From contig MGQB01000015.1 of the NCBI GenBank assembly GCA_001797675.1, forward strand, positions 62,001-126,000: a DNA stretch of 64,000 nt. Reading direction: 5' to 3'. The stretch is from Deltaproteobacteria bacterium RBG_13_43_22 (GTDB lineage: Bacteria; Desulfobacterota; RBG-13-43-22). The notes under the pieces are model-generated. The model saw only the letters and a program-made list of their open reading frames with translations. It did no database searches and had not been told where the DNA came from. Shown piece by piece: positions 53,580 through 62,500 of this stretch (position 1 is the stretch's first letter; each line of letters starts with the position of its first letter). A program made the translations under genes and the position numbers.

Positions 53580-54243
53580 ATTCCTCTCGAAGTGATTCAG
53601 CGGATGGAAAATCCTTTAGCATTTCCGTCAATCCCTGGCGGGAAAGCTCTTGAACAGTGACCCAGCGCATTTTTCTCTTGATAAAGGAGTTCACCTCCAG
53701 GAGATTCTCCATAAGCGATTTCTGGGTTTCTGTCCACTGTGCCTTCCAGACCAGCTTGCCGTCTTTGACGTTTAGAAGATGAAGGTCAAAGGCTACCGAG
53801 GCCGGTTGTTGAACACCATAAGACGTTCCTTTTCTTTCTTGATAATGGAACACGCTCCCCCAAAGCATATAATCCCACTTCATTTGGAGGCCAATAGTTT
53901 TCATCAGAATTAGAGGGTCTTTCTCGATCCCTTTGGACAGAAAGGTATTATAAACCCCGTAAACCTGACCCGGATCAACAAAATCGAACCCTTTTCCCTT
54001 TTCCTGAATGAATTCCCATAACAAATGGGTCAGCGTTGACCTTGGATCCCCTTGAATCGGTCCGCTTTCCATGATATTCCCGCAGGATGGGCAACGAATG
54101 ATCCCTTTGCCGTAACCCTCTTCCACTAAAAAAGGGGCGACGGCCAACCGCACCCCTGCCCAGGCGACATCCGCCCAGATCATCAATGACAATCCTGCCG
54201 CTAAAATAAATAACAGAGTTACCCGGTTGAGACTTTTCTTCAT
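53578..54243 (-). CDS. Secreted protein of unknown function with CxxC pair
   Basis: I do not recognise a named family. A signal peptide (residues 1-29, LLFILAAGLSLMIWADVAWAG) precedes a 190-residue domain starting VRLAVAPFLVEEGYG, which resembles the nucleotide-like fold of CsgG/GNA1162-type periplasmic proteins. An insertion CPSCGNIMESG supplies a CxxC that may bind metal or form a disulfide. The start overlaps hisB (ATGA), so it is translated with the histidine genes, with no apparent role in that pathway. Confidence 0.65.
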   Translation of the reverse strand: MKKSLNRVTLLFILAAGLSLMIWADVAWAGVRLAVAPFLVEEGYGKGIIRCPSCGNIMESGPIQGDPRSTLTHLLWEFIQEKGKGFDFVDPGQVYGVYNTFLSKGIEKDPLILMKTIGLQMKWDYMLWGSVFHYQERKGTSYGVQQPASVAFDLHLLNVKDGKLVWKAQWTETQKSLMENLLEVNSFIKRKMRWVTVQELSRQGLTEMLKDFPSAESLREE

Positions 54244-54845
54244 CCGAGGATCCCCTTGGTTGAACGAACCGAATTAAGACCTGTCTGAAACCGACCGGCT
54301 TCATCCATAGCCCGTCCAAAGCCTTTAAACATGGCTTCAATAATATGGTGTATATTTTCTCCGGCCAACACCTTTAAATGAAGGGTGATTCCGGCCCGGT
54401 TGACCAGGGCCTGAAAAAATTCCTTGATTAAGGCCGTATCAAAACCCTCCACCCGTACCTTACGCGGTTTCCAGTCATAGGACAGATAAGGACGCCGGGA
54501 TATATCGACCGCAACCAAGGTCAGGGCCTCATCCATGGGCAGAAGGGAACTTCCGTAACGCTTAATTCCTTTTAAATCACCCCAACACCGGCTGAAGGCC
54601 TCTCCCAGACAAATACCGATATCTTCTACCGTATGATGAAACCCCACCTCGATGTCCCCCTGGGCTTTCAAATCAAGATCAAAAAATCCATGATGGGTCA
54701 TCAATTCCATCATATGGTTCAGGAAAGGAACCGGGGATTGTATTCGGCTTATTCCTTTACCATCCAGGATCAGTTTCAGCCGTATTTGAGTCTCCCGGGT
54801 CTCCCTGTTTACCTCAGCTCTTCGTAATTTTTTGGTATTCCTCAT
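54240..54845 (-). CDS. hisB: Imidazoleglycerol-phosphate dehydratase
   Basis: This 201-residue monofunctional dehydratase has duplicated metal-binding motifs: FLNHMMELMTHHGFFDL near residue 37, EVGFHHTVEDIGICLGEA near 63, and, in the second half, ENIHHIIEAMFKGFGRAM. It makes imidazole acetol phosphate. The ATG at 54845 follows ACAGGAACCC; the track start seven codons upstream lacks a site. It is followed by an overlapping secreted-protein gene. Confidence 0.93.
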   Translation of the reverse strand: MRNTKKLRRAEVNRETRETQIRLKLILDGKGISRIQSPVPFLNHMMELMTHHGFFDLDLKAQGDIEVGFHHTVEDIGICLGEAFSRCWGDLKGIKRYGSSLLPMDEALTLVAVDISRRPYLSYDWKPRKVRVEGFDTALIKEFFQALVNRAGITLHLKVLAGENIHHIIEAMFKGFGRAMDEAGRFQTGLNSVRSTKGILG

Positions 54846-54936
54846 GGGTTCCTGTTCAAAGTTCAAAGTGGATGAACTCGGGAAAAAGGTCTAAAAACTT
54901 AAAGTTACCGCTTAACGCCTATTGCCTGTTTGTACT

Positions 54937-55012
54937 TGGTGGAGATGGGGGGGATCGAACCCCCGGCCTGTACGTTGCGAACGTACCGCTCTCCCATCTG
55001 AGCTACATCCCC
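54937..55012 (-). tRNA. tRNA-Ala (anticodon CGC)
   Basis: A complete 76-nt cloverleaf on the minus strand: acceptor GGGGATG/CATCTCC, D arm GCTC/GAGC, anticodon arm GTACG-TTCGCAA-CGTAC, T arm GGGGG-TTCGATC-CCCCC and encoded CCA. The acceptor has the G3-U70 pair that marks alanine tRNAs. It reads GCG codons. Confidence 0.95.
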
Positions 55013-55164
55013 ACATAAATCGGGGTAAAAGGTCTAAGGTTTTAGGTTTTAAAATAAAGAAAATTTATCTTAAAATCATGGGGTTAAATTTTTTTTCTTA
55101 ATTCTGACTCCTGGATTCTGCATTCAGGATTATTTCTTTTCATATATAAACTATATCAAAAAAA

Positions 55165-55193
55165 TTGACAAATCATAAAAAATAAATTATATT
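55165..55193 (+). promoter_or_regulatory. Sigma-70 promoter of rpsT
   Basis: TTGACA, a 17-bp spacer and TATATT give a nearly perfect housekeeping promoter, with the start of transcription expected near 55200. The leader is about 25 nt and holds GAGGAGG. Confidence 0.85.
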
Positions 55194-55224
55194 GTAGTTT
55201 TTATTCCTTTATGAGGAGGTTTCT

Positions 55225-55509
55225 TTGGCTAATCATCCTTCAGCCCTTAAAAGGGCCAAACAAAACAAAGTTCGCCGTTTAAAAAATGCGAGCATGAAAT
55301 CCAGGATAAAAACAAAGGTTAAACAATACCTTCAAACCGTGGGGGCTTCCTCCCAAGAAACGGCGTCCCCGGCCCTGGTTCAGGCTGTTTCTTTGATTGA
55401 TCGAGCCAGCTCCAAAGGCATTTTACATCAGCGGACAGCCTCTCGAAAAATTTCCAGACTTTCAAAAAAGCTCAATAAAATTTCCGGACAACCCGCCCCC
55501 CTGGCCTAA
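55225..55509 (+). CDS. rpsT: 30S ribosomal protein S20
   Basis: A 94-residue basic protein starting MANHPSALKRAKQNKVRRLKNASMKSRIKT, the characteristic S20 N-terminus; it binds 16S rRNA. It starts at TTG, as does E. coli rpsT, preceded by GAGGAGG. The unusual start may help autoregulation, which is known for E. coli S20. It overlaps the 3' end of lptE on the opposite strand by four bases. Confidence 0.95.
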   Translation: MANHPSALKRAKQNKVRRLKNASMKSRIKTKVKQYLQTVGASSQETASPALVQAVSLIDRASSKGILHQRTASRKISRLSKKLNKISGQPAPLA

Positions 55510-56036
55510 AAATTCTCCAGGATACCGTTATGGATCCGTTCGGAGAGATCCTGGGCAATTTTTTTAATCGCCTCCTCTTTATTCCGCTGGGTCTGGTTAG
55601 TGTCACTTGTAACCTTGTAGTTCTCATATCGCGACAGACTCTGGTTCTGCCACAGAATCGTTTGATTATCGGATCGCCGGCAGGAAATCTCCAGGGTAAC
55701 GGTCGCCTTTCTTTCCACAGCCTGACTTGTGCTGGCATAAGTGACTGAATCTACAGCAATGGATTTAATTTTTCCACTGATATAGGCTTGGGCCTCCGAT
55801 TCTGAAACGACTTTAAGGATTCGGCTCCGTGTAAATTCATAGATTAAGGCATTGGCAAAAACAACCTCTGCCCCTGATTCAATGGTTTCATTTGTAAAAA
55901 CGGGGATGTATATGCTTTGGATATCCGGAGGCAAATTATTTACAGTTCCTCGAAAACCGTATCCGCATCCGAAGATAAAAAACAAGGCCAACGACCCGAC
56001 AATGAGCCTGAAACCGTTTGGACGAATTCTTTTCAC
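55506..56036 (-). CDS. lptE: LPS-assembly lipoprotein LptE
   Basis: This 176-residue lipoprotein has lipobox FIFGC at residues 20-24 followed by GYGFRG, the start of mature LptE. A beta-rich body includes IQSIYIPVFTNETIESG, VTYASTSQAVERKATVTLEISCR and the amphipathic C-terminal helix NKEEAIKKIAQDLSERIHNGI. LptE plugs the LptD barrel that inserts LPS in the outer membrane. Its position downstream of leuS fits the usual order. AAGGAGA-type site precedes the ATG. Confidence 0.88.
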   Translation of the reverse strand: MKRIRPNGFRLIVGSLALFFIFGCGYGFRGTVNNLPPDIQSIYIPVFTNETIESGAEVVFANALIYEFTRSRILKVVSESEAQAYISGKIKSIAVDSVTYASTSQAVERKATVTLEISCRRSDNQTILWQNQSLSRYENYKVTSDTNQTQRNKEEAIKKIAQDLSERIHNGILENF

Positions 56037-56063
56037 GGATTTTCTCCTTTAGGTAGAAAATAG

Positions 56064-56154
56064 GGTTATAGGATTCCGGGATTCGAGGGTTCAAGGGTTT
56101 TAACTTCCATGCCTTTCACTCCGCCGTGCGGTCCTTGGCCCCTTGAATCCTAAA
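56064..56154. repeat. Octad inverted repeat, reverse copy of 44764-44863
   Basis: ggattccg, ggattcga, gggttcaa on one side and ccttgaatcc on the other (period 8). The loop cactccgccgtgcggtcctt is the reverse complement of the loop at the rnpB site, and the neighbouring arms match as well, with few differences. It lies between leuS and lptE. Confidence 0.8.
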
Positions 56155-56220
56155 GATTACTTTTCATGCTTCGTGGCGGCCCAAAGAGAAATGAGGCCTT
56201 AATACAAAAAACAACCTTGT

Positions 56221-58713
56221 TTATTTTACAACAATATTGACCAATTTCCTTTGAACCACAATGGTTTTGACCCATTTTTTTCCCTGAACCCATTCTTGAA
56301 TCCGAGGCTGTTCCCAGGCTATTGTTTTGATTTCTTCCTCGGTAACCGAAGGCCCGACCGTAATCCTTGAACGGACCTTGCCGTTGACCTGGATAACGAC
56401 CACCTGATCTTCTTCCATCAAGGCCTCAGGGTCCCAATCAGGCCAGGGCTGTTCATGGATACTCCTCTTTTTCCCCAGGACCTGCCAGAGTTCCTCACAC
56501 ACATGGGGTACGATGGGGGAAAGGAGGATTAGACCGGTTTCAATCGCTTCGGCCAACAGAGAATTTTTCATAGGATTCTCTCTCTCGTCGGCCTGAAATA
56601 GATAAAGGGCATTGACCAGTTCCATAACGGCGCTGATGGCTGTATTAAAATGAAAACGGTCTTCGATATCTTCCGTGACCTTTTTTATGGTCTGGTTTAA
56701 TTTGATATATAGACTTCTACTTGAGCCGCTGATGGGAATATTATTTGGAGAAAGGGAGTTCCCCTGTATCTCATCTCGACAGTCCAAAACCAAATTCCAG
56801 AACCGATGGAGAAAACGGAAAGAACCTTCAACCCCTTGATCACTCCATTCCAAATCCCGATCCGGCGGAGAAGCAAAAAGGCAAAAAAGCCGCACGGTAT
56901 CGGCCCCATATTTTCTGATCAATTCATCGGGATCGACGACATTGCCTTTAGACTTGGACATCTTGGCCCCGTCTTTGATCACCATTCCTTGGGTAAGCAG
57001 ATTGTCAAAGGGTTCATCCACCTTCAGCCAGCCCAGATCCCTTAGGACCTTGGTAAAAAACCGGGAATACAACAAATGGAGGACCGCATGTTCAATACCG
57101 CCGATATATTGATCCACCGGCATCCAGTAGTCCACCCGGTTCGAATCCAAAGGCCCTTCAAGATAATCCGGACAGGCATAGCGGTCAAAATACCAGGAAG
57201 ACTCTACAAAGGTGTCCATCGTATCGGTTTCCCGTCGTCCCGGACCCTGACACTTCGGACAGGTGGTTTCCATAAATTCTTTAAGAAAAGGCAGGGGTGA
57301 TCCGCCGGCCGGGGTGATTTCGGCCTCAAGCGGCAAGAGGACCGGCAAATCTTCTTCACGAACCGGGATTATCCCGCATCGGTCGCAATAAATCATGGGG
57401 ATCGGTGCACCCCAGTACCGTTGCCTGGAAACCCCCCAGTCCCGCAGACGGTATTGAACTTTTTCCCTGCCCTGCCCTTTTTCTTCCAAATATCGCGTGA
57501 TGGTCTTTTTTACCTCTTCATTGTCCTGCCCGTCAAAAATGCCGGAGTTGATCAATCTCCCCGGTCCTTCATAGGCCTCTTGCATGTTTTCCGGGGTCAA
57601 GGGTTCTTCCCCATCCGGCTGAATAACCACCCTGAGCGGTAAACCATACTTGCGGGCAAATTCGAAGTCCCGCTGGTCGTGGGTAGGTACGGCCATGACC
57701 GCCCCGGTCCCGTATCCCATCAAAACAAAGTTGGCCACAAAGATGGGCATCTTCTCTTGGGTGAGCGGATTGATGCAAAAGGCTCCGGTGAAAACCCCTT
57801 CTTTCTCCAAATCGACATCCGAATCAGGACGGCGGTTCAGTCCTTGAACCTTTTTCACGAAGGCCTTGACCTTTTCTTCCTGGGGGGTGTTCAGACAGAG
57901 CTTCAGAGCTAACGGATGTTCAACCGCCAAACTCATAAAGGTGGCCCCAAAAAGTGTGTCCGGCCTGGTGGTAAAAACGGTCAATTCCCCGGATCCATCC
58001 TCCAGTGGAAAATCGATTTCCGTCCCAAAACTTTTTCCTATCCAATTACGCTGCATGGTCAGGACCTTTTCCGGCCATCCCGGCAGCTTTTCGCACCATT
58101 CCAATAATTCATCTGCGTATTGAGTGATCCGGAAGAACCACTGCTCCAATTCTTTACCTTGAACCGGACTATCGCAACGCCAGCATTGACCATCTCCCAC
58201 GACCTGTTCGTTGGCTAAAACCGTTTGGCATTGATTGCACCAATTGACTAAAGACCTGCGGCGATAGACCAGCCCTTTGTCCCACATCTTCAAGAAAAAA
58301 AGCTGTTCCCATTTATAATACGTTGGATCGCAGGTGGCCAATTCCCGGTCCCAGTCATAACTGAAACCCAGCCGTTTCAATTGGGTCCTCATGTAATGGA
58401 TATTGTCATAAGTCCAGCGGGCCGGATGAACCTTGTTGGCTATGGCCGCATTTTCGGCGGGCATGCCGAAGGCATCCCATCCCATGGGGTGCAGCACATT
58501 AAACCCTCTCATCCGTTTATATCGGGCCACTACATCCCCGATAGTGTAGTTCCGTACATGACCCATATGGATCCTTCCCGAAGGATAAGGAAACATTTCC
58601 AGGAGATAATATTTTCGCCTGGTCGGATTCTCGACCACCCGAAAGGGCTTGTCCTGCTCCCACCGGGCCTGCCATTTAATCTCGATAGGATGTGGATTAT
58701 ATTTTTCTTTCAT
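56221..58713 (-). CDS. leuS: Leucyl-tRNA synthetase
   Basis: An 830-residue class I synthetase. The HIGH motif is [15 protein letters not shown] near residue 41, zinc-site [13 protein letters not shown] near 160, the editing domain spans 220-400 ([22 protein letters not shown]), and the KMSKS loop is [14 protein letters not shown] near 587. The C-terminal anticodon-binding and tail domains follow. It attaches leucine to tRNA-Leu and removes mischarged residues. NusB is upstream and lptE downstream. Confidence 0.96.
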   Translation of the reverse strand: MKEKYNPHPIEIKWQARWEQDKPFRVVENPTRRKYYLLEMFPYPSGRIHMGHVRNYTIGDVVARYKRMRGFNVLHPMGWDAFGMPAENAAIANKVHPARWTYDNIHYMRTQLKRLGFSYDWDRELATCDPTYYKWEQLFFLKMWDKGLVYRRRSLVNWCNQCQTVLANEQVVGDGQCWRCDSPVQGKELEQWFFRITQYADELLEWCEKLPGWPEKVLTMQRNWIGKSFGTEIDFPLEDGSGELTVFTTRPDTLFGATFMSLAVEHPLALKLCLNTPQEEKVKAFVKKVQGLNRRPDSDVDLEKEGVFTGAFCINPLTQEKMPIFVANFVLMGYGTGAVMAVPTHDQRDFEFARKYGLPLRVVIQPDGEEPLTPENMQEAYEGPGRLINSGIFDGQDNEEVKKTITRYLEEKGQGREKVQYRLRDWGVSRQRYWGAPIPMIYCDRCGIIPVREEDLPVLLPLEAEITPAGGSPLPFLKEFMETTCPKCQGPGRRETDTMDTFVESSWYFDRYACPDYLEGPLDSNRVDYWMPVDQYIGGIEHAVLHLLYSRFFTKVLRDLGWLKVDEPFDNLLTQGMVIKDGAKMSKSKGNVVDPDELIRKYGADTVRLFCLFASPPDRDLEWSDQGVEGSFRFLHRFWNLVLDCRDEIQGNSLSPNNIPISGSSRSLYIKLNQTIKKVTEDIEDRFHFNTAISAVMELVNALYLFQADERENPMKNSLLAEAIETGLILLSPIVPHVCEELWQVLGKKRSIHEQPWPDWDPEALMEEDQVVVIQVNGKVRSRITVGPSVTEEEIKTIAWEQPRIQEWVQGKKWVKTIVVQRKLVNIVVK

Positions 58714-58784
58714 AAATTAATGGGATCCTGCATTTAAAAACGATTTATTTGGTCTGTCGCAGAAATTTAACAGGCAGCCGTTCC

Positions 58785-58912
58785 GGTCCCGTATCGAGCC
58801 GGGAAAAACCCCATCAGTGATCCAGGAGTCATCGAAAACCCTGGATTCCTGGTCGCGCTTTACCTGCCCGGAATGACGATCCTCGATGAGAAAAAGAGAA
58901 TGGACTGAGCCT
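58785..58912. repeat. Degenerate GTCATTCCC-type palindromic element
   Basis: gaaaaaccccatcagtgatc begins a stretch in which ccaggagtcatcgaaaacc and ggattcctggtc are weak partners and gcccggaatgacgatcctcg matches the gggaatgacg end of the element at 53403-53560. It fills the leuS-nusB gap. The resemblance is partial. Confidence 0.45.
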
Positions 58913-58918
58913 CACCCG

Positions 58919-59449
58919 TTATGAATTGATCATAGCTGGTTCAGGGTTCCCCTCCAGATCGGATTGACCGGATCGTTTCAAAAAAATACTGTCCAGAATG
59001 CCATTGATAAAGGCCCCTGACTCTTCCGTACTGTATTTTTTCCCCAGATCAATGGCCTCATTAATGGCCACTCGGGGTGGGATGTCGGCACAATAGATCA
59101 GCTCAAAGACTGATAATCTCAAAATATTTCGATCCACACCGGACATCCGATCTATCCGCCAATTTTCAGCATAATCCTTGATATAATGATCAATGGATTC
59201 TTTTTGCTCCCAAACCCCCCGGACCAGGCGGAAAAAAAAGGGGGCAGGGCCTCCCTGACCTGGAAAATTTTCCAAAAAAACGGATAGGGACTGCTCGAAA
59301 GAGTTATAGGGATTCATCTCAATCAGAAAAAGGGCTTGAAGAGCCGCCTCGCGAGCTTTTCTTCGACTTCCCTTGGAAGCAGTCTTCGGGATATTGGGTA
59401 TGTCTTTCGTCCTTCCCTTTTCTGAACTTATCTGGACACGGTTATTCAT
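58919..59449 (-). CDS. nusB: Transcription antitermination factor NusB
   Basis: This 176-residue helical protein has SRRKAREAALQALFLIEMNPYN near residue 27, the typical NusB start, and the C-terminal DRNILRLSVFELIYCADIPPRVAINEAIDLGKKYSTEESGAFINGILDSIF. NusB binds boxA RNA with S10 for rRNA antitermination. The first 25 residues are extra compared with relatives. The only Met before the conserved part is the ATG at 59449, which lies inside the end of a palindromic element (copy 3), so element insertion may have rebuilt the start. Confidence 0.92.
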   Translation of the reverse strand: MNNRVQISSEKGRTKDIPNIPKTASKGSRRKAREAALQALFLIEMNPYNSFEQSLSVFLENFPGQGGPAPFFFRLVRGVWEQKESIDHYIKDYAENWRIDRMSGVDRNILRLSVFELIYCADIPPRVAINEAIDLGKKYSTEESGAFINGILDSIFLKRSGQSDLEGNPEPAMINS

Positions 59450-59629
59450 GATGCACTCGTAACGAGTCATTAAAGGGGACGGCACAGTAAAAAGCCCCAG
59501 ATGCAAGGCGGGCAAGCCCTGAGGAATGAGGCGTACAAATAAGTACGCCGCCATAAGCCCGCCCCGGCGAAAACCGGGGAAGGGTGCAGCGCAACACAGC
59601 CAATGAACTTTTTACGATGCCGTCATTCA
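59447..59629. repeat. Palindromic repeat element, TCGTAAAAAGTC family, copy 3, at the ribH-nusB junction
   Basis: Same blocks as at 285-450 and 9374-9589: gacggcacagtaaaaagccc, gatgcaaggcgggcaagc, ctgaggaatgaggcgtac, agggtgcagcgcaacacag, and the outer end ttacgatgccgtcattcatg. It carries its own small GC-rich palindrome (ccccggcgaaaaccgggg). It overlaps the stop of ribH and the start of nusB. Confidence 0.85.
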
Positions 59630-60093
59630 TGAATCTTCTTTAGTAAATCCACCATCTCAATGGCCGCAATGGCCGCACTCCAGCCTTTATTCCCGGCCTT
59701 TGAACCAGCCCGTTCAATGGCCTGTTCCAGGGTATCGGTGGTGATTACCCCAAAAGCCATTGGGATCCCGGTTTCCAGAGAGGCGTTGGCAATGCCTTTG
59801 GACACCTCGGCACTGACGTATTCAAAATGAGGGGTTGATCCCCGGATCACCGCTCCAAGGCAAATAATGGCATCATATTTTTTTTTCAAGGCCAATTGCT
59901 TGGCCACCAGGGGGATTTCAAAGGCCCCCGGCACTTTGAAAACAGCCACATCTTCCTCCTTGGCGCCGTTGCGATTCAAGGCATCCAGTGCTCCTCCAAC
60001 CAGATGTTCGCCGATAAAATCGTTGAACCTGCTCACCACAAGGGCAAATCGCATCCCTTCGGCCTGCAACTTTCCTTCAAATATCCTGGCCAT
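59623..60093 (-). CDS. ribH: 6,7-dimethyl-8-ribityllumazine synthase
   Basis: A 156-residue enzyme that condenses the pyrimidine and butanone phosphate products of RibD and Rib[24 protein letters not shown] near residue 17, [40 protein letters not shown] near 48 and the C-terminal [13 protein letters not shown] are conserved, with the catalytic His in GSTPHFE. It assembles as a 60-mer or pentamer. The stop codon lies in the palindromic element. GGAGG lies upstream of the start. Confidence 0.94.
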   Translation of the reverse strand: MARIFEGKLQAEGMRFALVVSRFNDFIGEHLVGGALDALNRNGAKEEDVAVFKVPGAFEIPLVAKQLALKKKYDAIICLGAVIRGSTPHFEYVSAEVSKGIANASLETGIPMAFGVITTDTLEQAIERAGSKAGNKGWSAAIAAIEMVDLLKKIHE

Positions 60094-60183
60094 CGGCCTT
60101 CCTCCTTTTGGGTTCTTAAATTCTCATTCAGAGAATCTACCTCAATCCTTTCTAATTCGATATTAAGCGCCTTTTAAGAAACG

Positions 60184-60258
60184 ATTCTGGATTCTGGATA
60201 CTGGTTTTCATCCAGTATCTTTTTGGGCCTTTATCCAGTACCCGGCATCTGGCATCTT
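60184..60258. repeat. Heptad inverted repeat (word ATTCTGG / TATCCAG)
   Basis: Left arm attctgg, attctgg, atactgg; right arm tatccag, tacccgg, catctgg. It lies between ribBA and ribH, both minus strand. Confidence 0.75.
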
Positions 60259-60262
60259 TTAA

Positions 60263-61492
60263 TTATGACTTTGCTGCTCCCACGCCGCCGGAACTTAAAT
60301 CAAGCAGGTGTCCCATTTTTTGCCGTTTGGTCTTCAGGTAATTGATATTTTCTTTTTTGGGAAAAATTTCGATAGGCACCCGTTCGGTTACCTGCATGCC
60401 GTAGCCTTCCAACCCAATTATTTTCTTTGGGTTATTGGTCATCAAACGCATCTTCCGAACCCCCAGGTCGGCTAATATCTGGGCCCCGATCCCATAATCC
60501 CTCAAATCGGGCTTAAATCCCAGGGCCTCATTAGCCTCGACCGTATCTTTGCCCTGATCCTGAAGCATATAGGCCCTGAGCTTGTTGACCAGTCCGATCC
60601 CTCGTCCCTCCTGATGGATGTATAACAACACCCCGCAACCCTCGTTATTAATCTTTTTCAGGGCCGCTTTCAGTTGTTCCCCACAATCGCAACGCAGGGA
60701 TCCGAAGACATCTCCGGTCAGGCATTCGGAATGGACCCGGACCAGGACTTCCTGCTTGGGGCTGATTTCTCCCTTAACCAGGGCCAGGTGCTGGTGTTCA
60801 TCCACATCGTTTTCAAAGACGACAGCTTTAAAGGTTCCATACGGGGTTGGTAAAACCGTCTCCGCCCGGCGGTGAACAAAGGATTCGTTTTGGAAACGGT
60901 ATTCAATCAGGTCCTGGATGGTAATGATCTTAAGATTGTGTTCCCGGGAAAAGGACTCCAGGTCCGTCATCCGGGCCATGGTCCCATCATCCTTCATGAT
61001 TTCGCAAATAACACCAAAGGGTTTTAAACCGGCCAAACGGGCCAGGTCCACAGAACCTTCGGTCTGCCCGGTCCTGACTAAAACCCCTCCCCTTCGAGCC
61101 CTCAGAGGGAAAACATGTCCGGGGCTGACCAGGTCTTCCGATTGAGCCTGGTCGGCAATAGCCGCCAAAATAGTGGTAGCCCGGTCGGCCGCAGAAATTC
61201 CGGTGGTCACCCCTTTGCGGGCCTCAACGGATACGGTAAAGGCGGTCTTTAAAGAAGAGGTGTTGTGGCGGACCATCATCGGCAACTGTAATTGTTCAAT
61301 CCTTTCCGGTGTCAGGGAGAGACAAATAAGGCCTCGTCCATATTTTGCCATAAAATTAATCGCTTCAGGGGTGATCTTCTCGGCCGCCATGGTCAGATCC
61401 CCTTCATTTTCCCGATCTTCATCATCGACCAGGATGACCATTTTACCGGCCCGGATATCTTCCAGGGCATCTTCTATCGTTGAAATAGGCAT
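60263..61492 (-). CDS. ribBA: Bifunctional 3,4-dihydroxy-2-butanone-4-phosphate synthase / GTP cyclohydrolase II
   Basis: This 409-residue fusion has RibB first ([17 protein letters not shown] near residue 25; [17 protein letters not shown] near 90) and RibA after about residue 205, with zinc ligands [18 protein letters not shown] and the active-site stretch [20 protein letters not shown]. It makes both branch precursors of riboflavin. The ATG at 61492 follows AAGGAGTAG; the track's start eight codons upstream lacks a site. It is in the rib cluster between ribE and ribH. Confidence 0.95.
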   Translation of the reverse strand: MPISTIEDALEDIRAGKMVILVDDEDRENEGDLTMAAEKITPEAINFMAKYGRGLICLSLTPERIEQLQLPMMVRHNTSSLKTAFTVSVEARKGVTTGISAADRATTILAAIADQAQSEDLVSPGHVFPLRARRGGVLVRTGQTEGSVDLARLAGLKPFGVICEIMKDDGTMARMTDLESFSREHNLKIITIQDLIEYRFQNESFVHRRAETVLPTPYGTFKAVVFENDVDEHQHLALVKGEISPKQEVLVRVHSECLTGDVFGSLRCDCGEQLKAALKKINNEGCGVLLYIHQEGRGIGLVNKLRAYMLQDQGKDTVEANEALGFKPDLRDYGIGAQILADLGVRKMRLMTNNPKKIIGLEGYGMQVTERVPIEIFPKKENINYLKTKRQKMGHLLDLSSGGVGAAKS

Positions 61493-61553
61493 AAAACTAC
61501 TCCTTAATGTTAACAATACTTTTTTAAAAAAATATACCGGAGGGAAAACCGGC

Positions 61554-61619
61554 TATGCGTTCCGCGTTACGGGTTAAGAGAAAAAACCTTTAACCCGCAA
61601 CCCGTAACTCGTAATTTAT
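61554..61619. repeat. Heptad inverted repeat (word TAACCCG)
   Basis: Left arm cgttccg, cgttacg, ggttaag; right arm taacccg, caacccg, taactcg, taattta; arms complementary around aaaaacc. It lies between ribE and ribBA. Confidence 0.78.
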
Positions 61620-61621
61620 TT

Positions 61622-62278
61622 TCACAAGAATCCATGTTCTCTCAAAAAACGTTCATTAACCTTGGACTCGGGCATTGATTTATCTTCACCCTTTCGGGAC
61701 AAAAATTGATAGACATATTTTCCGATCAGGTCGGTTTCCAAATTTACCGCTTCCCCGATATTTTTCCGGGTCAAAGTGGTTTGGGCAGCGGTATGGGGAA
61801 TGATGGTCAGGTTAAAATCCTTTTCTCCTACCTGATTAACGGTCAAACTGACCCCATCGACTGCAATGGATCCCTTTTCCACTATAAAGGGTCTTAATGA
61901 TTTCGAAAAGGATATTTTTAAGGAAAAAAAACTTTCCTGAAGCTCCTTTTTGAGAATCCGGCCGGTTCCATCAATATGACCGGTAACCCAGTGACCGCCC
62001 AGGCGATCGGAAAGGTGTAAGGCTCTTTCCAGATTGACTTGATCCCCAACCTTAAGCCCGCCCAGATTGGAACGGGTCAGGGTTTCTTCTGAGATATCAA
62101 CGGAAAAGGAATCCCCTATCCAGACCGCAGCCGTTAAACAAACCCCATTGACCGAAATACTTTCTCCCACTTTTTTTTCTTCCCAGAGGAATCCGGGTCT
62201 GATCGATAACAGGGCATTATCCCTTTTCTTTTCAATTCGGAGAATTTCCCCCTGACCTTCAACTAATCCGGTGAACAT
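61622..62278 (-). CDS. ribE: Riboflavin synthase alpha subunit
   Basis: This 218-residue protein has two lumazine-binding repeats, beginning MFTGLVEGQGEIL and, in the second half, GHIDGTGRILKKELQES. Substrate residues in SISVNGVCLTAAV and SIAVDGVSLTVNQV are duplicated as expected. It dismutates two lumazines to riboflavin. It is between ribD and ribBA in the cluster; a multi-arm heptad repeat region follows upstream. Confidence 0.94.
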   Translation of the reverse strand: MFTGLVEGQGEILRIEKKRDNALLSIRPGFLWEEKKVGESISVNGVCLTAAVWIGDSFSVDISEETLTRSNLGGLKVGDQVNLERALHLSDRLGGHWVTGHIDGTGRILKKELQESFFSLKISFSKSLRPFIVEKGSIAVDGVSLTVNQVGEKDFNLTIIPHTAAQTTLTRKNIGEAVNLETDLIGKYVYQFLSRKGEDKSMPESKVNERFLREHGFL

Positions 62279-62295
62279 GCTCTTCTATGACCTGT

Positions 62296-62490
62296 TAGGA
62301 GTTTCGAGTTGCGGGTTACGGGTTATTGGTTTGGCCATGAGGCTAAGTCCTGGATACCCGACCCCTGATGCCGGATTAAAATAACTACGATCAATTGACT
62401 AACGGTTATGTGTTTTTTATCCTGTATCTTGTATCCTGCATCCTGCATCATTTTTCCTAATGCCTCGTGCCTCTTGCCCATTGCCTGTTT
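62296..62490. repeat. Heptad repeat block (GTTACGG / TATCCTG / TGCCTCG words)
   Basis: Three or more arms of different words are stacked: gtttcga, gttgcgg, gttacgg; then tatcctg, tatcttg, tatcctg, catcctg; then aatgcct, cgtgcct, cttgccc, attgcct. Partner arms with the inverse words are only partial. It fills the ribD-ribE gap. Confidence 0.68.
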
Positions 62491-62500
62491 TTTTATTATC

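Noticed and set aside
59442-59630. 62-residue ORF on the minus strand
   Set aside because: Product of the same repeat family, overlapping the ribH-nusB junction.
62279-62500. FMN riboswitch in the riboflavin cluster
   Set aside because: The ribD-ribE gap and the sequence upstream of ribD consist of heptad repeats; the conserved FMN-aptamer segments are not seen.
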